DNA of 61,137 nucleotides, taken from Clostridiaceae bacterium (GTDB lineage Bacteria > Bacillota > Clostridia > Saccharofermentanales > Saccharofermentanaceae). The translations under genes were made by a program, and so were the position numbers. Shown here one piece after another: positions 17,882-27,371 of the stretch (the first letter of the stretch is position 1; each line of letters opens with the position of its first letter). The DNA lies in contig JAAYFK010000049.1 of NCBI GenBank assembly GCA_012728275.1, positions 141,163-202,299 of the forward strand. Reading direction: 5' to 3'. Below the pieces are notes generated by a model, which was given only the letters and a program-made list of their open reading frames with translations, made no database searches and was not told the DNA's origin.

Positions 17882-20164
17882 TTATCGCGAAGGGTCAAGA
17901 TCCACCGATATAGAATAGTATTTTGGATTAAAATCCTTCATAATTTGATTAAATATCGAGCACAAGCACGATTTGTTCACAGCCTTAATAGTGAAACTCA
18001 TTCTATATTTACCCCTCAATTCGTATATCACAGCAGGCATGGGACCAAAAAGTTCTAGGAATAACTTTGCATCTTGGACACTCAAAAAGTCCCTCAAATA
18101 CTTCCCGACCTCTTTTGTTCTTGCTAACAAATCATCCTCATTCTCGCTTGATACAACTACCTCCCCTATTGCTTTGAATGGTGGCAGTTGCATAGCTTCG
18201 CGAAAAGCGATTTCTTGTCTATAAAATGACTCGTAGTCTTGATCCGATGCAAACCTTAACATGTCATTATCAGGATTATAAGTTTGAATATATACTGTGC
18301 CTTCTTTGTTTCCTCTTCCAGCTCGCCCTGAAGCTTGAGTAATCATTTGAAATGCTCTTTCGGATGAGCGGTAATCAGCTGAATTTACTATCATATCTGC
18401 TGATAGAATCCCTACAACTGTAACATCAGGAAAGTCGAGGCCCTTAACGATCATTTGAGTTCCAATTAGTATGGATGCTTCTTTTCGAGCAAAAGAAGCT
18501 AGAATACTCTCGTGCGTATTGGATGAAGTAATTGTATCTTGGTCCATGCGAAGAACATTCTCATTAGGATACTCCTTTTGAAGGAATCCTTCGAGTTGCT
18601 CAGTTCCAAATCCGACTCTAAAAAGATCATTAGAGTCGCAAGAAGGACACTTTGCTAGTGACATTGGGATTGTATATCCGCAATAATGGCACACCAATAC
18701 TTGCTCTTGTCCGTAATTATTATTGTGCAAAGTCATACCAACAGAGCAATTTGGACAATTACAGGTCGAACCACATGCCCTGCATGTCAGAGTCCTTGAG
18801 AATCCGCGTCTATTCAAAAAAAGCATAACTTGTTGTTTCTGGCTTAAAGCCTTGGCCATAGCAATTTTGAGCGGAATGGAAAGAATATCGTTGTTTCCTA
18901 TCTTAACTTGATCACGCATATCTATTGGAATAACCTTCGGAAGCTTTCCAGAGTCGTTAGCGCGCTTAGTTAATTCTATTAGCTTATAAACACCTTTTGA
19001 CGCAGCATAGTATGATTCTATTGCTGGCGTAGCTGAACCAAGAACCACATTAGCCTTGGTAATTTTCGCGCGCATGAGAGCAATTTCTTTAGCGCTATAC
19101 TTAGGGAATGTCTCGGATTTATATGACGAATCATGCTCCTCGTCGATGATAATCAACTTCAGATTATCAATTGGAGCAAATATGCCACTTCGCGGGGCGA
19201 CTACTATTCGTGCTTGACCACACCTTATTCGATTCCATTCACTATACTTATCACTTTCCTTAAGTCTACTATGAAGAACTGCGCAAAGGCTTCCAAAACG
19301 GCCGGTAATCCAATTTACGGTTTGTGGAGTCAACGAGATTTCAGGAACGAGATAGAGTACACCTTCATTCTTTTTTAAAGCATTACCTGCTGCCTTAAGA
19401 TAGACTTCGGTCTTACCACTTCCTGTTATCCCGTGAAGCAGAAATACGGATGGGCTATCGTTCTCCTCGTTTATTTTAATAGAAGCCTTCTCCTGCTCAC
19501 TATTGAGCTTAAGTTTTCTAAGATACTTATCCTCCAGCTCCAAAGTCGAAATGCAGCTATCTTGATTAGTTTGAACCAAAAATTGACTATCTATGCTTCT
19601 CTTGCTTATCGCTATTAGATTCTTTTGCTTTAACGCATGCAAATGTGTGTAGTTTGATTTTGTATCTACAAGAAGAGTATTTTGAGGTATTGAAGAATCT
19701 TCAAGTAACTTCTTCAAAATGTTGATTTGCATTATACTTCTTAGTTTATTCGTACTAAGAACTTTACGTGCTTCCTCTATAGATACTAACGAAATCACTT
19801 TCTCTGTCTTTTGCTTCTTTTTTCCAACAACAGAAGGAATCATTAATGATATAGCATCCCCCATTGTGCAGGAGTAACGTGAAGAAATTTTGCGAATTAG
19901 TTGAATCTGGTCAGCGCGTAAAACAGGTAAAGGATCTACTATCGACGTTATAGACTTCAGCTTTGAGATATCTTCTGTCTTATCGTCTAATTCTTCAATT
20001 TCGACTACAACAGCCAATACCTGCTTATTACTTCTTCCAAACGGAACAAACACATAGTGTCCTATCAAAAGCTCACAAAATAAACAACTACTATCCACAA
20101 CATACGAGAACAGTTTGTCAGTTTGTCTTACGCTTTCCCTAAGTACCACTTTTGCAATTCGCAT
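17882..20164 (-). CDS. priA: Primosomal protein N' (replication restart helicase)
   Basis: A 3'-5' helicase that reloads the replisome at stalled forks. After an N-terminal fork-binding region, the helicase core shows Walker A GITGSGKTEVYL and the DEEH box (IDEEHDSSYK). The zinc region has CRACGSTCNCPNC and later CHYCG and CPSC. GRAGRGNKEG is the late helicase motif. The length of 760 residues is normal. It lies three bases after polC, and the order polC-priA-def-fmt joins replication to translation genes. Confidence 0.95.
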   Translation of the reverse strand: MRIAKVVLRESVRQTDKLFSYVVDSSCLFCELLIGHYVFVPFGRSNKQVLAVVVEIEELDDKTEDISKLKSITSIVDPLPVLRADQIQLIRKISSRYSCTMGDAISLMIPSVVGKKKQKTEKVISLVSIEEARKVLSTNKLRSIMQINILKKLLEDSSIPQNTLLVDTKSNYTHLHALKQKNLIAISKRSIDSQFLVQTNQDSCISTLELEDKYLRKLKLNSEQEKASIKINEENDSPSVFLLHGITGSGKTEVYLKAAGNALKKNEGVLYLVPEISLTPQTVNWITGRFGSLCAVLHSRLKESDKYSEWNRIRCGQARIVVAPRSGIFAPIDNLKLIIIDEEHDSSYKSETFPKYSAKEIALMRAKITKANVVLGSATPAIESYYAASKGVYKLIELTKRANDSGKLPKVIPIDMRDQVKIGNNDILSIPLKIAMAKALSQKQQVMLFLNRRGFSRTLTCRACGSTCNCPNCSVGMTLHNNNYGQEQVLVCHYCGYTIPMSLAKCPSCDSNDLFRVGFGTEQLEGFLQKEYPNENVLRMDQDTITSSNTHESILASFARKEASILIGTQMIVKGLDFPDVTVVGILSADMIVNSADYRSSERAFQMITQASGRAGRGNKEGTVYIQTYNPDNDMLRFASDQDYESFYRQEIAFREAMQLPPFKAIGEVVVSSENEDDLLARTKEVGKYLRDFLSVQDAKLFLELFGPMPAVIYELRGKYRMSFTIKAVNKSCLCSIFNQIMKDFNPKYYSISVDLDPSR

Positions 20165-20167
20165 TTA

Positions 20168-23100
20168 TTACCCCATAAAATCAAAAATAGTGATTTGCGA
20201 TGTCTCTGGTAAATCCTCGCAAAGACCATAATCAACTAGTCTAGCAAGGGCACTCTTTCCAATACCACTTCGCTTCATCAAGTCTTCTCTATTGGCAAAA
20301 GGTTTCTCTTGCCTTGCTCTTACTATTTCTGTAGCCATCGAAGCGGAAATTGAATCAATAGCACATAATGGTGGAAGAATCCTGCCCTTTGACACTTTCA
20401 CAAAAGAAGTCGAATCGGATCTATCCAGGCTAATGGAATCAAATTCAATTCCTCTAGCATACATTTCTTCAATAATCTCACATAAGTAAAATTCAGACTT
20501 TATCTTAGGATTCTTATCTGTTCTCATAATTTCAGATAATTGCTTACGTCTATTAATTAGTTCTTCAAGACCTTGACACATTCTATCTGCAACAAATTCT
20601 TCTCCACGTATTGAAAGAAAGGCACAATAGTACTCTTCAGGATAGTAAACCTTGAACCAAGCTACTCTCAAAGTTGAAATTGAGTATGCAGCAGCGTGAG
20701 CCTTAGGAAACATGTACTTAATCTTTTTACATGAACCTATGTACCAGTCGGGAACATTATTGTCTCTCATCAATTGCTCTTGTTCAGGTGTTAAGCCTTT
20801 TCCTTTTCGAACCCTTTCCATAATGTCAAAAGAATCCTTGTTGGGTAGTCCCCAATAAATCAAACGAGTCATGATTGAGTCACGACAACCAATACAGGTG
20901 TTCAAATCGCACTTACCTTCCCTAATCAGATCTTGTGCGTTACCTGCCCATACATCTGTTCCGTGAGAAAGACCCATCAATTGCACCAAATCAAAGAAGT
21001 GCGTAGGATGCGCCTCCTTAATCATGCCTCTTGCCATATTCGTTCCAAGCTCAGATAATCCAAGCGTAGCAGAACCAGCATCAGTAGCACTAATATCAAA
21101 TCCTAGCGCTTCTGTTGTCTCCAATAAACTCATTACCTTTGGATCAGGAATCGGAATGCTAGTTACATCTACTCCTGTTAGTTCACTTAGCATTCTAAGA
21201 ACAGTAGGATCCGCATGGCCAAGAATATCAAGCTTCAAAATAGTATCATGCATGGCGTGGAAGTCAAAGTGAGTCGTAATGATACCTGAACTAATCTTGT
21301 TAGCCGGATACTGAATAGGAGTAAACTCGTAAACATCCATTTCTTTAGGTACTACTACAATTCCTCCTGGATGCTGAGAAGTCGTCCTCTTTACTCCAAT
21401 TATTCCTTCCGATAAGAAGTCAATCATGGCGTTGGAATAAGTAGTTCCTGTCATTTCACCTATTTTTCGAATAATTCCATATGCATTTTTGTCCTGATAA
21501 GTTCCTATAGTTCCAGCCCTAAAGGTATGCGACTTGCCAAAAAGATACTCAACGTACTTGTGTGCTCTTGGCTGATAGTCGGAAGAGAAGTTCAAGTCAA
21601 TATCAGGTTGCTTATCACCAAAGAAACCAAGGAAAGTCTCAAAAGGTATATCCTGTCCATCCTTAATCATGGAGACATCGCAATGAGGACAATTTTTCTC
21701 TGGTAAGTCGTATCCCGAACCATAGTTTCCTGAGTAATCAAATTCCGTATAATTGCATTTCGGACAACGATAATGTGGAGGAAGCGGATTTACTTCTGAG
21801 ATTCCACACATAGTTGCAACAAGAGATGAACCTACGGAACCTCTTGATCCTACAATATAACCATCATTATTAGACTTCTTAACTAAACGATATGCAATAT
21901 AATACATAATCGCAAAACCATTGCCGATGATGGAGTTCAATTCCTTTTCAAGTCGAGCATAAACGACATCGTTAAGCTCACCATTAAATCGATATAATCT
22001 ATTAGCCTTAGTCCAGCAAATATCTCTTACATCAGATGCAGCAGTTGCAATGATTGGAGGATATGTACCATCTGGAAAAGGTTTGAGACCATGTTCTACC
22101 TTATCAGCTATCATATTAGTGTTATCAACAACTACTTCCATAGCCTTGTCTGCACCTAGATATGAGAATTCTGATAGCATCTCATCTGTCGTTCTAAAGT
22201 ACAGGTCAGGCTGCTTTTGAGCATCATTAAAGCCCATTTCCATAAGCATATACTTACGGAACTTTCCATCTTCTTCATCGAGAAAATGTGAATCAGTAGT
22301 ACCACAACAAGGTAGCATGAAGTGGTCTGCTATTCTTGTAAGAAGGACATTCAACTCTTGAATATCAGTACTATTGATTGTAATGTCGCCATACTCTGGA
22401 TACGATTGGCGTGTCATAAAATCATTGTTACAGCGTGGCTGTATCTCAAGATAGTCGTACATGGTAATTTTTCGAGCAAAATCTTTGTTCTCGAAAAGCA
22501 TAGACAATGCGGCATCCGAATTCTTTTTCTCCTTAAGATATGCATCTAGAAGATTGCGATAAATCTCGCCTCTTTCACAAGCCGCACCAACAATAATTGA
22601 AGATCCGTAATACTTAAGAACACTTCTTGGTATTCTTGGACGCATGTAGAAATAATTCACATGCGATTCAGAAATTAAATGATACAAGTTGTACAAAGCC
22701 AGATTATTTCTTGCAAGAAGAATAATGTGGTAGGAAAAAGCTTTCTTTGAAAGAATTCCGTCCAATTCAAAGTGTCCACAAGTTTGATTAATCCTATATG
22801 GGTCTACGGTATTCTGGTCAATTAAGCACTTAGTAACAATACTTGCGGCTTCATAACTCGAGTTGATAAGGTCTTCCCTTGTTTTATCATCGTAAGAATA
22901 GTAATCACAAAGCATGCAATCCAGCTTCGTAGTTGCCTCGTGATTGTTATAATCCTCGAGTTTGTAAAACAGCCGCTTAATTTCATTCGCATCCGCGACA
23001 GGCTGAAGAAACTTATGACGATAGTACTTATGATCTTCAATATTAACTCCAAATCCCGCTCTTCTTAAAAAAGCTAATGTCTCGAAGATATTCTCTCCAC

Positions 23101-24940
23101 ACAAATAGGAGTCTCCTATGAATTCCAAGAGTACCCCAACTTTAAAATAAGAATCTGATGGTTCTCCTGAGCCCCCATATATTACATCATCAACTTCGCA
23201 ATAAAAGTCAGCAACATGCTCATATACTATGGTCGTAGGTACAATCTCTTTGTCCTCTGATACTGGCGTAGAAATATCGCGCTTGTCTATGTTAAGTAAC
23301 AGACCTTCAAGACTTGAATTATCATGAGAAGAACTGTCTCCAGATAGATTTTGAAGATTCTCCGGAAGCTCACTTATACTCCATAGATCTTTATCGATAT
23401 CCTTTTGCGAGAATATTTTTGCGGCTTCACTTTCTTCTCCCTCTTCATCTAATTTAGGAGCTAGATAGTTCACTAGCCTAAACTTAGATGCAGCAATAGC
23501 CTCAATTCTATCCACACATGAATCTTTGCCACTTGTCTTAATAGAAATAGAAACAATAGTTCCAACAGCTTTACCCTCTGTTGCATCTAGCGGTAATCCG
23601 TAAAAACATGTGGGTCCATCTTCAACGAGATAACCTTCACATCCAAGAATTGCCTTGAAAGGTTTATCGCTATCTCCAACCTTAAGTTTGCTTACCGTCT
23701 CGTATACCTCTGGAAAAGCCTGAACAGTTCCATGGTCAGTTACCGCGCATGCTGAATGTCCATACTGCGCAGCTCGTTTCATTAGATCCGAAGGAGCAAT
23801 TACAGCATCTTTATCACTCATTTTTGTATGTGCGTGAAGCTCAACTCTTTTTCGAGAGGCATTATCCCTCTTACCTTCTGGGGGAGTAGCTGGAAAAACG
23901 CCCGTAACCTTAAGTGAAAGCTCGGAATTATTCCTTTGAACTTGGCCCTGGAAGCCAGCATATCCACCTTTTCGAAAAGTTTTCTCAAAATCATCGGCCT
24001 CTTCCGGCTTAATGAAAGCGATACAACTGATCCCTCCGGTGGAATCCATAACGGTAAAAGGCGCAACAACACAGCTACCAGATTTGGATAATCTTAGCCC
24101 ATCCTCCGTAAATTTGATTCGTCCAACGATATTTACTAAATCTGTTTGCTCTAAATCCCTAATAAAAACTGTGGGTACATTCTTTTGGACCTTACCACAT
24201 ATTACTTCCTTAATATTGCCAATGCGATTGAAGTAAACGTTCTTGCCCCCCATAACAGAGAATTGCTTCTTTTGTTCTTTCGCCTTGTAAGCCCAAGAAT
24301 CCTTATCTACTTTTTTCTCTTCCTTAGTCGTCGCGCTATCACGTTCTTGCTCTTGAGAAGCTATCATAGTCTGAAACTCTTCTTGAGTGACGATGTCTTC
24401 ATCATCTTTATCATCTATTCTATATCCAGGGTCATTCTTCTCAACGTAAACTAGTTCGTACCGATTTCTATAATTAGCTCCAGTTCTATCCTCTAAATAT
24501 TCAAACACCTTCTCAATAAAGGTATTCATTAACCCTTCGTATATATCTAATCTGTTAATCTCATCCGTTTTGATGATTAATCTATCCTCTGATTCATAGA
24601 AAGAGGTAGTTATTACTTGAAGATATAAATCAGGATTATCGAAAAGAATATCACTTACCATAGTTTCCGCGATTCTCTTAACATTGCAATCCAGGTATGC
24701 AGACATCTCTTCTTCAATGCATACAAATTTGACTTCAACCTTGCAATTCGTCTTATATGAAAGGGTCCTAACAAAAATCGCTAAGTCGTTCTCCTCTTCC
24801 ACATTACTATCTATGCTAATCATAAGATGACTATCACTATCTTTTTGGTAAAGTTCAATCTTTCCTATACGAACTTTCGAAAGGCCCTTGTAGTCCGATC
24901 TTCCAGTCTCACTAAACAAGTCACTAAGTAGCTTATGCAC
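20168..24940 (-). CDS. polC: DNA polymerase III PolC with a degenerate exonuclease domain
   Basis: The replicative polymerase of low-GC Gram-positives. An N-terminal region and OB fold (about 230-350) lead into a PHP domain (HAH 369-371, TDH 401-403, E435), an inserted exonuclease-like segment (about 440-735), the second PHP part with DSH 883-885, a zinc finger (CPKC at 1059, CPHC at 1084), the catalytic PDIDLNFS (Asp1113/Asp1115) and the C-terminal helix-hairpin-helix and tau-binding tail. At 1590 residues it is longer than the usual 1430 or so, and acidic filler lies within the insert. The DEDDh residues of the exonuclease appear lost: SIKTSG replaces the usual DVETTG. The start is GTG with AGGAG nine bases upstream, overlapping ispG by eight bases. 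Confidence 0.95.
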   Translation of the reverse strand: MHKLLSDLFSETGRSDYKGLSKVRIGKIELYQKDSDSHLMISIDSNVEEENDLAIFVRTLSYKTNCKVEVKFVCIEEEMSAYLDCNVKRIAETMVSDILFDNPDLYLQVITTSFYESEDRLIIKTDEINRLDIYEGLMNTFIEKVFEYLEDRTGANYRNRYELVYVEKNDPGYRIDDKDDEDIVTQEEFQTMIASQEQERDSATTKEEKKVDKDSWAYKAKEQKKQFSVMGGKNVYFNRIGNIKEVICGKVQKNVPTVFIRDLEQTDLVNIVGRIKFTEDGLRLSKSGSCVVAPFTVMDSTGGISCIAFIKPEEADDFEKTFRKGGYAGFQGQVQRNNSELSLKVTGVFPATPPEGKRDNASRKRVELHAHTKMSDKDAVIAPSDLMKRAAQYGHSACAVTDHGTVQAFPEVYETVSKLKVGDSDKPFKAILGCEGYLVEDGPTCFYGLPLDATEGKAVGTIVSISIKTSGKDSCVDRIEAIAASKFRLVNYLAPKLDEEGEESEAAKIFSQKDIDKDLWSISELPENLQNLSGDSSSHDNSSLEGLLLNIDKRDISTPVSEDKEIVPTTIVYEHVADFYCEVDDVIYGGSGEPSDSYFKVGVLLEFIGDSYLCGENIFETLAFLRRAGFGVNIEDHKYYRHKFLQPVADANEIKRLFYKLEDYNNHEATTKLDCMLCDYYSYDDKTREDLINSSYEAASIVTKCLIDQNTVDPYRINQTCGHFELDGILSKKAFSYHIILLARNNLALYNLYHLISESHVNYFYMRPRIPRSVLKYYGSSIIVGAACERGEIYRNLLDAYLKEKKNSDAALSMLFENKDFARKITMYDYLEIQPRCNNDFMTRQSYPEYGDITINSTDIQELNVLLTRIADHFMLPCCGTTDSHFLDEEDGKFRKYMLMEMGFNDAQKQPDLYFRTTDEMLSEFSYLGADKAMEVVVDNTNMIADKVEHGLKPFPDGTYPPIIATAASDVRDICWTKANRLYRFNGELNDVVYARLEKELNSIIGNGFAIMYYIAYRLVKKSNNDGYIVGSRGSVGSSLVATMCGISEVNPLPPHYRCPKCNYTEFDYSGNYGSGYDLPEKNCPHCDVSMIKDGQDIPFETFLGFFGDKQPDIDLNFSSDYQPRAHKYVEYLFGKSHTFRAGTIGTYQDKNAYGIIRKIGEMTGTTYSNAMIDFLSEGIIGVKRTTSQHPGGIVVVPKEMDVYEFTPIQYPANKISSGIITTHFDFHAMHDTILKLDILGHADPTVLRMLSELTGVDVTSIPIPDPKVMSLLETTEALGFDISATDAGSATLGLSELGTNMARGMIKEAHPTHFFDLVQLMGLSHGTDVWAGNAQDLIREGKCDLNTCIGCRDSIMTRLIYWGLPNKDSFDIMERVRKGKGLTPEQEQLMRDNNVPDWYIGSCKKIKYMFPKAHAAAYSISTLRVAWFKVYYPEEYYCAFLSIRGEEFVADRMCQGLEELINRRKQLSEIMRTDKNPKIKSEFYLCEIIEEMYARGIEFDSISLDRSDSTSFVKVSKGRILPPLCAIDSISASMATEIVRARQEKPFANREDLMKRSGIGKSALARLVDYGLCEDLPETSQITIFDFMG

Positions 24941-26000
24941 GATTCTCTTCTCCTAATCTCTTAACTTCTTCCACAAACTCTCTGACCAAATTCTCAGAGC
25001 TGATTTTACGAATAATCTTACCCTTTTCGAAAAGAATAAAATCTCCATCTCCACCTGCAACACCAATATCAGCATCCGATGCTTCTCCTGGGCCATTTAC
25101 CGCACAGCCCATTACAGCAATCTTTAAATTATATGGTAGGTCGCAAACAGCTTTTTCAATCGTAGTTGCTACTTCTATTAAAGGAACTCTAGTTCTTCCA
25201 CACGTAGGACAAGAAACAAATGTAATTCCACCCTTTCTTAGTCCCAACGAGCGCAAAATAGATACTCCTGTTCTTACTTCATCAACGCAATCTCCTGTCA
25301 AAGATACTCGAATGGTATCACCGATTCCCTCTGAAAGTAGAGTTCCAATTCCAACAGATGATTTAATTACACCTTCTCTTAATGTTCCCGCCTCAGTCAC
25401 TCCAACATGAAGAGGATAATTGCACTTTTCGGACAACAATCGATATGTATCAATCGTTAATGCAACATCTGAAGATTTAATACTAATTACTATATCGTCG
25501 AAATTTGCATCTTCTAGCATTCGTACTGAAGATAAAGCACTTTCTACCATTGCTTCCTTGCAAACACCTTTGTATTTCTCCAGAAGTCTCTTCTCAATGG
25601 AACCAGAATTAACCCCTACTCTTATCGGAATATTTCTCTCTTTACAGCAATTTGCGACTTCCTTAACTCGATCAAAGCCTCCAATATTGCCAGGATTAAT
25701 TCTAATCTTGCTTGCTCCGTATGTTGCGCTCGCTATAGCCAGTTTATAATCAAAATGGATGTCCGCTACTACTGGAATTGGAGATTTTTTTGATATCTCC
25801 TTAAGGGCAATCGCACTATCCATATCTGGAATAGCAACTCGAGTAATATCGCATCCTGCGTCATACATCTGATAAATTTGTTCAAGAGTACCCTTAATAT
25901 CCGAAGTCTTAGTGTTATTCATAGATTGAACAAGTATGGGGTTGTTCGCTCCAATAACCTTATCACCTATGTGTATTAGTTTTTTCTCTTTTCTAAACAA
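24933..26000 (-). CDS. ispG: 4-hydroxy-3-methylbut-2-enyl diphosphate synthase (flavodoxin)
   Basis: The penultimate MEP-pathway enzyme, carrying a 4Fe-4S cluster. The TIM-barrel begins with NPILVQSMNNTKTSD. The cluster motif has CPTCGRTRV and later GCAVNGPGEA, giving the three cysteines. The open frame extends to TTG at 26009, but that codon directly abuts the SD GAGGAG. The TTG at 26000 has nine-base spacing and is preferred, giving 355 residues; no ATG is available before the conserved region. It sits with dxr, uppS and ispH elsewhere in the window, so much of the MEP pathway is local. Confidence 0.92.
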   Translation of the reverse strand: MFRKEKKLIHIGDKVIGANNPILVQSMNNTKTSDIKGTLEQIYQMYDAGCDITRVAIPDMDSAIALKEISKKSPIPVVADIHFDYKLAIASATYGASKIRINPGNIGGFDRVKEVANCCKERNIPIRVGVNSGSIEKRLLEKYKGVCKEAMVESALSSVRMLEDANFDDIVISIKSSDVALTIDTYRLLSEKCNYPLHVGVTEAGTLREGVIKSSVGIGTLLSEGIGDTIRVSLTGDCVDEVRTGVSILRSLGLRKGGITFVSCPTCGRTRVPLIEVATTIEKAVCDLPYNLKIAVMGCAVNGPGEASDADIGVAGGDGDFILFEKGKIIRKISSENLVREFVEEVKRLGEENRA

Positions 26001-26020
26001 ATCAATCAACTCCTCGCATA

Positions 26021-27367
26021 CTATCCTATCAGTATCCTTATTATGTCTGATGCAAAAGCAAATATCATCAATCCTATCAATACTATGAAGCCAACCGCTG
26101 TTAAGAGCTTCTCAACATTATCCGATACTGGCCTGCCAATAATCATCTCAACAACAATCATTACTATCTGTATTCCATCAAGACCAGGTATTGGCAACAA
26201 ATTTGAGAAGCAAAGAGCTATCGAGATAATAGAACTTAAAAATAAAATGTTCTTAAGCTTCGACATAACAGAATGATCTACATTATCTACAACGTCTGAT
26301 ACAGCAGTAGTAATTCCTACAGGACCAGATACCATGTTGTATACTTCTTCATGCCCTTCAAAAACATCTCCAATGGACCTAAAGCTAATATTAAATATTG
26401 ATAAAGGCATAGATATTGCTGTCTTCAAGGCCTCAAAGAAAGAACCAAATGACTTAACTTTACCAGCCTCTAACGATATTCCTCTATCATTGGAATATGT
26501 CATCATCGACCTGACGCTTTCTTGTTCATAAGTAACACCATTACGAACATACTCAATCAACACCGACGAACCTTCACCCGTAGAATTAAGTCGCTCTACG
26601 CCTTCGGGATCTGTAACGGGAATTCCATCGATTGCTACTATATAATCACCTATTTCTAGAAAAGGGTCACCATCATTTTGGTTCTCTTCAACTGAGATAA
26701 TCTCCCATCCATTATACTTGTTATCGGTATCATCATAGTGTGAAAAACCTATCAAAAGCTTTGTCGTGAACTCTGGAGTAAGCGTAATATCATATTGCTC
26801 GTTAGTCTCATTGTCCTTTAAGGTAACTACCATATTATCATGCTGAGACTGTCCATTTCCTAGTTCATACTGAATGTCTAGATAAGAGAATACCCTTTCA
26901 CCATTAATGGCAACAATTGAATCACCTTCATTATAATCGCATTCATACAGTTGCGTGCCTTCATAAGCCTTATATATGTTGGTAGTAGCAAATCCAAATG
27001 TACAAAACATTACCATCATTATTATGACTCCGAGAAGCACATTCATGATTGGCCCTGCTAAAGCGACTAGTAGTCTCTTCCAACGCGGCTGATTAATAAG
27101 TAGTGCTGAATCCTCACTCTCAATTACTTTGCCTTCTTCATCAAATTCTGAAAAACGAACATAAGCACCCATAGGAATGGCTCTCAATGAGAAATCAATA
27201 CCGCTCTTGCTCTTCCATGCAATCAACTTAGGTCCTACAAATATTGATACCTCAAAAGCTTTTATTCTCAATAACAAAGCCGCCCACAAATGTCCTAGTT
27301 CGTGAACTGTCACAAGAATACCCAGCATGAGTACAACAACTAAAATGCTCCAAAAACTAATATCCAT
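26021..27367 (-). CDS. rseP: RIP metalloprotease RseP (site-2 protease)
   Basis: An intramembrane zinc protease that releases regulators such as anti-sigma factors. The zinc site HELGH lies in the first membrane helix (VTVHELGHLWAAL), the third ligand in the C-terminal LLPIPGLDG region, with a PDZ domain between. The length of 448 residues exceeds the typical 340-420 and leaves room for a second, degenerate PDZ at about 135-200. It lies between dxr and ispG, as in many Firmicutes. Confidence 0.93.
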   Translation of the reverse strand: MDISFWSILVVVLMLGILVTVHELGHLWAALLLRIKAFEVSIFVGPKLIAWKSKSGIDFSLRAIPMGAYVRFSEFDEEGKVIESEDSALLINQPRWKRLLVALAGPIMNVLLGVIIMMVMFCTFGFATTNIYKAYEGTQLYECDYNEGDSIVAINGERVFSYLDIQYELGNGQSQHDNMVVTLKDNETNEQYDITLTPEFTTKLLIGFSHYDDTDNKYNGWEIISVEENQNDGDPFLEIGDYIVAIDGIPVTDPEGVERLNSTGEGSSVLIEYVRNGVTYEQESVRSMMTYSNDRGISLEAGKVKSFGSFFEALKTAISMPLSIFNISFRSIGDVFEGHEEVYNMVSGPVGITTAVSDVVDNVDHSVMSKLKNILFLSSIISIALCFSNLLPIPGLDGIQIVMIVVEMIIGRPVSDNVEKLLTAVGFIVLIGLMIFAFASDIIRILIG

Positions 27368-27371
27368 TCAC

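Noticed and set aside
15940..23520. DnaA-box-like sequences (TTATCCAC-type) near 15945, 20093 and 23510
   Set aside because: They are single, scattered, inside coding regions and not clustered in an AT-rich gap, so they do not mark an origin.
20168..24940. PolC as a frameshifted or misassembled gene because its exonuclease motif is missing
   Set aside because: One frame runs through all 1590 codons, and the insert aligns from its first to its last motif with substitutions rather than a break, so decay by substitution fits better than an assembly error.
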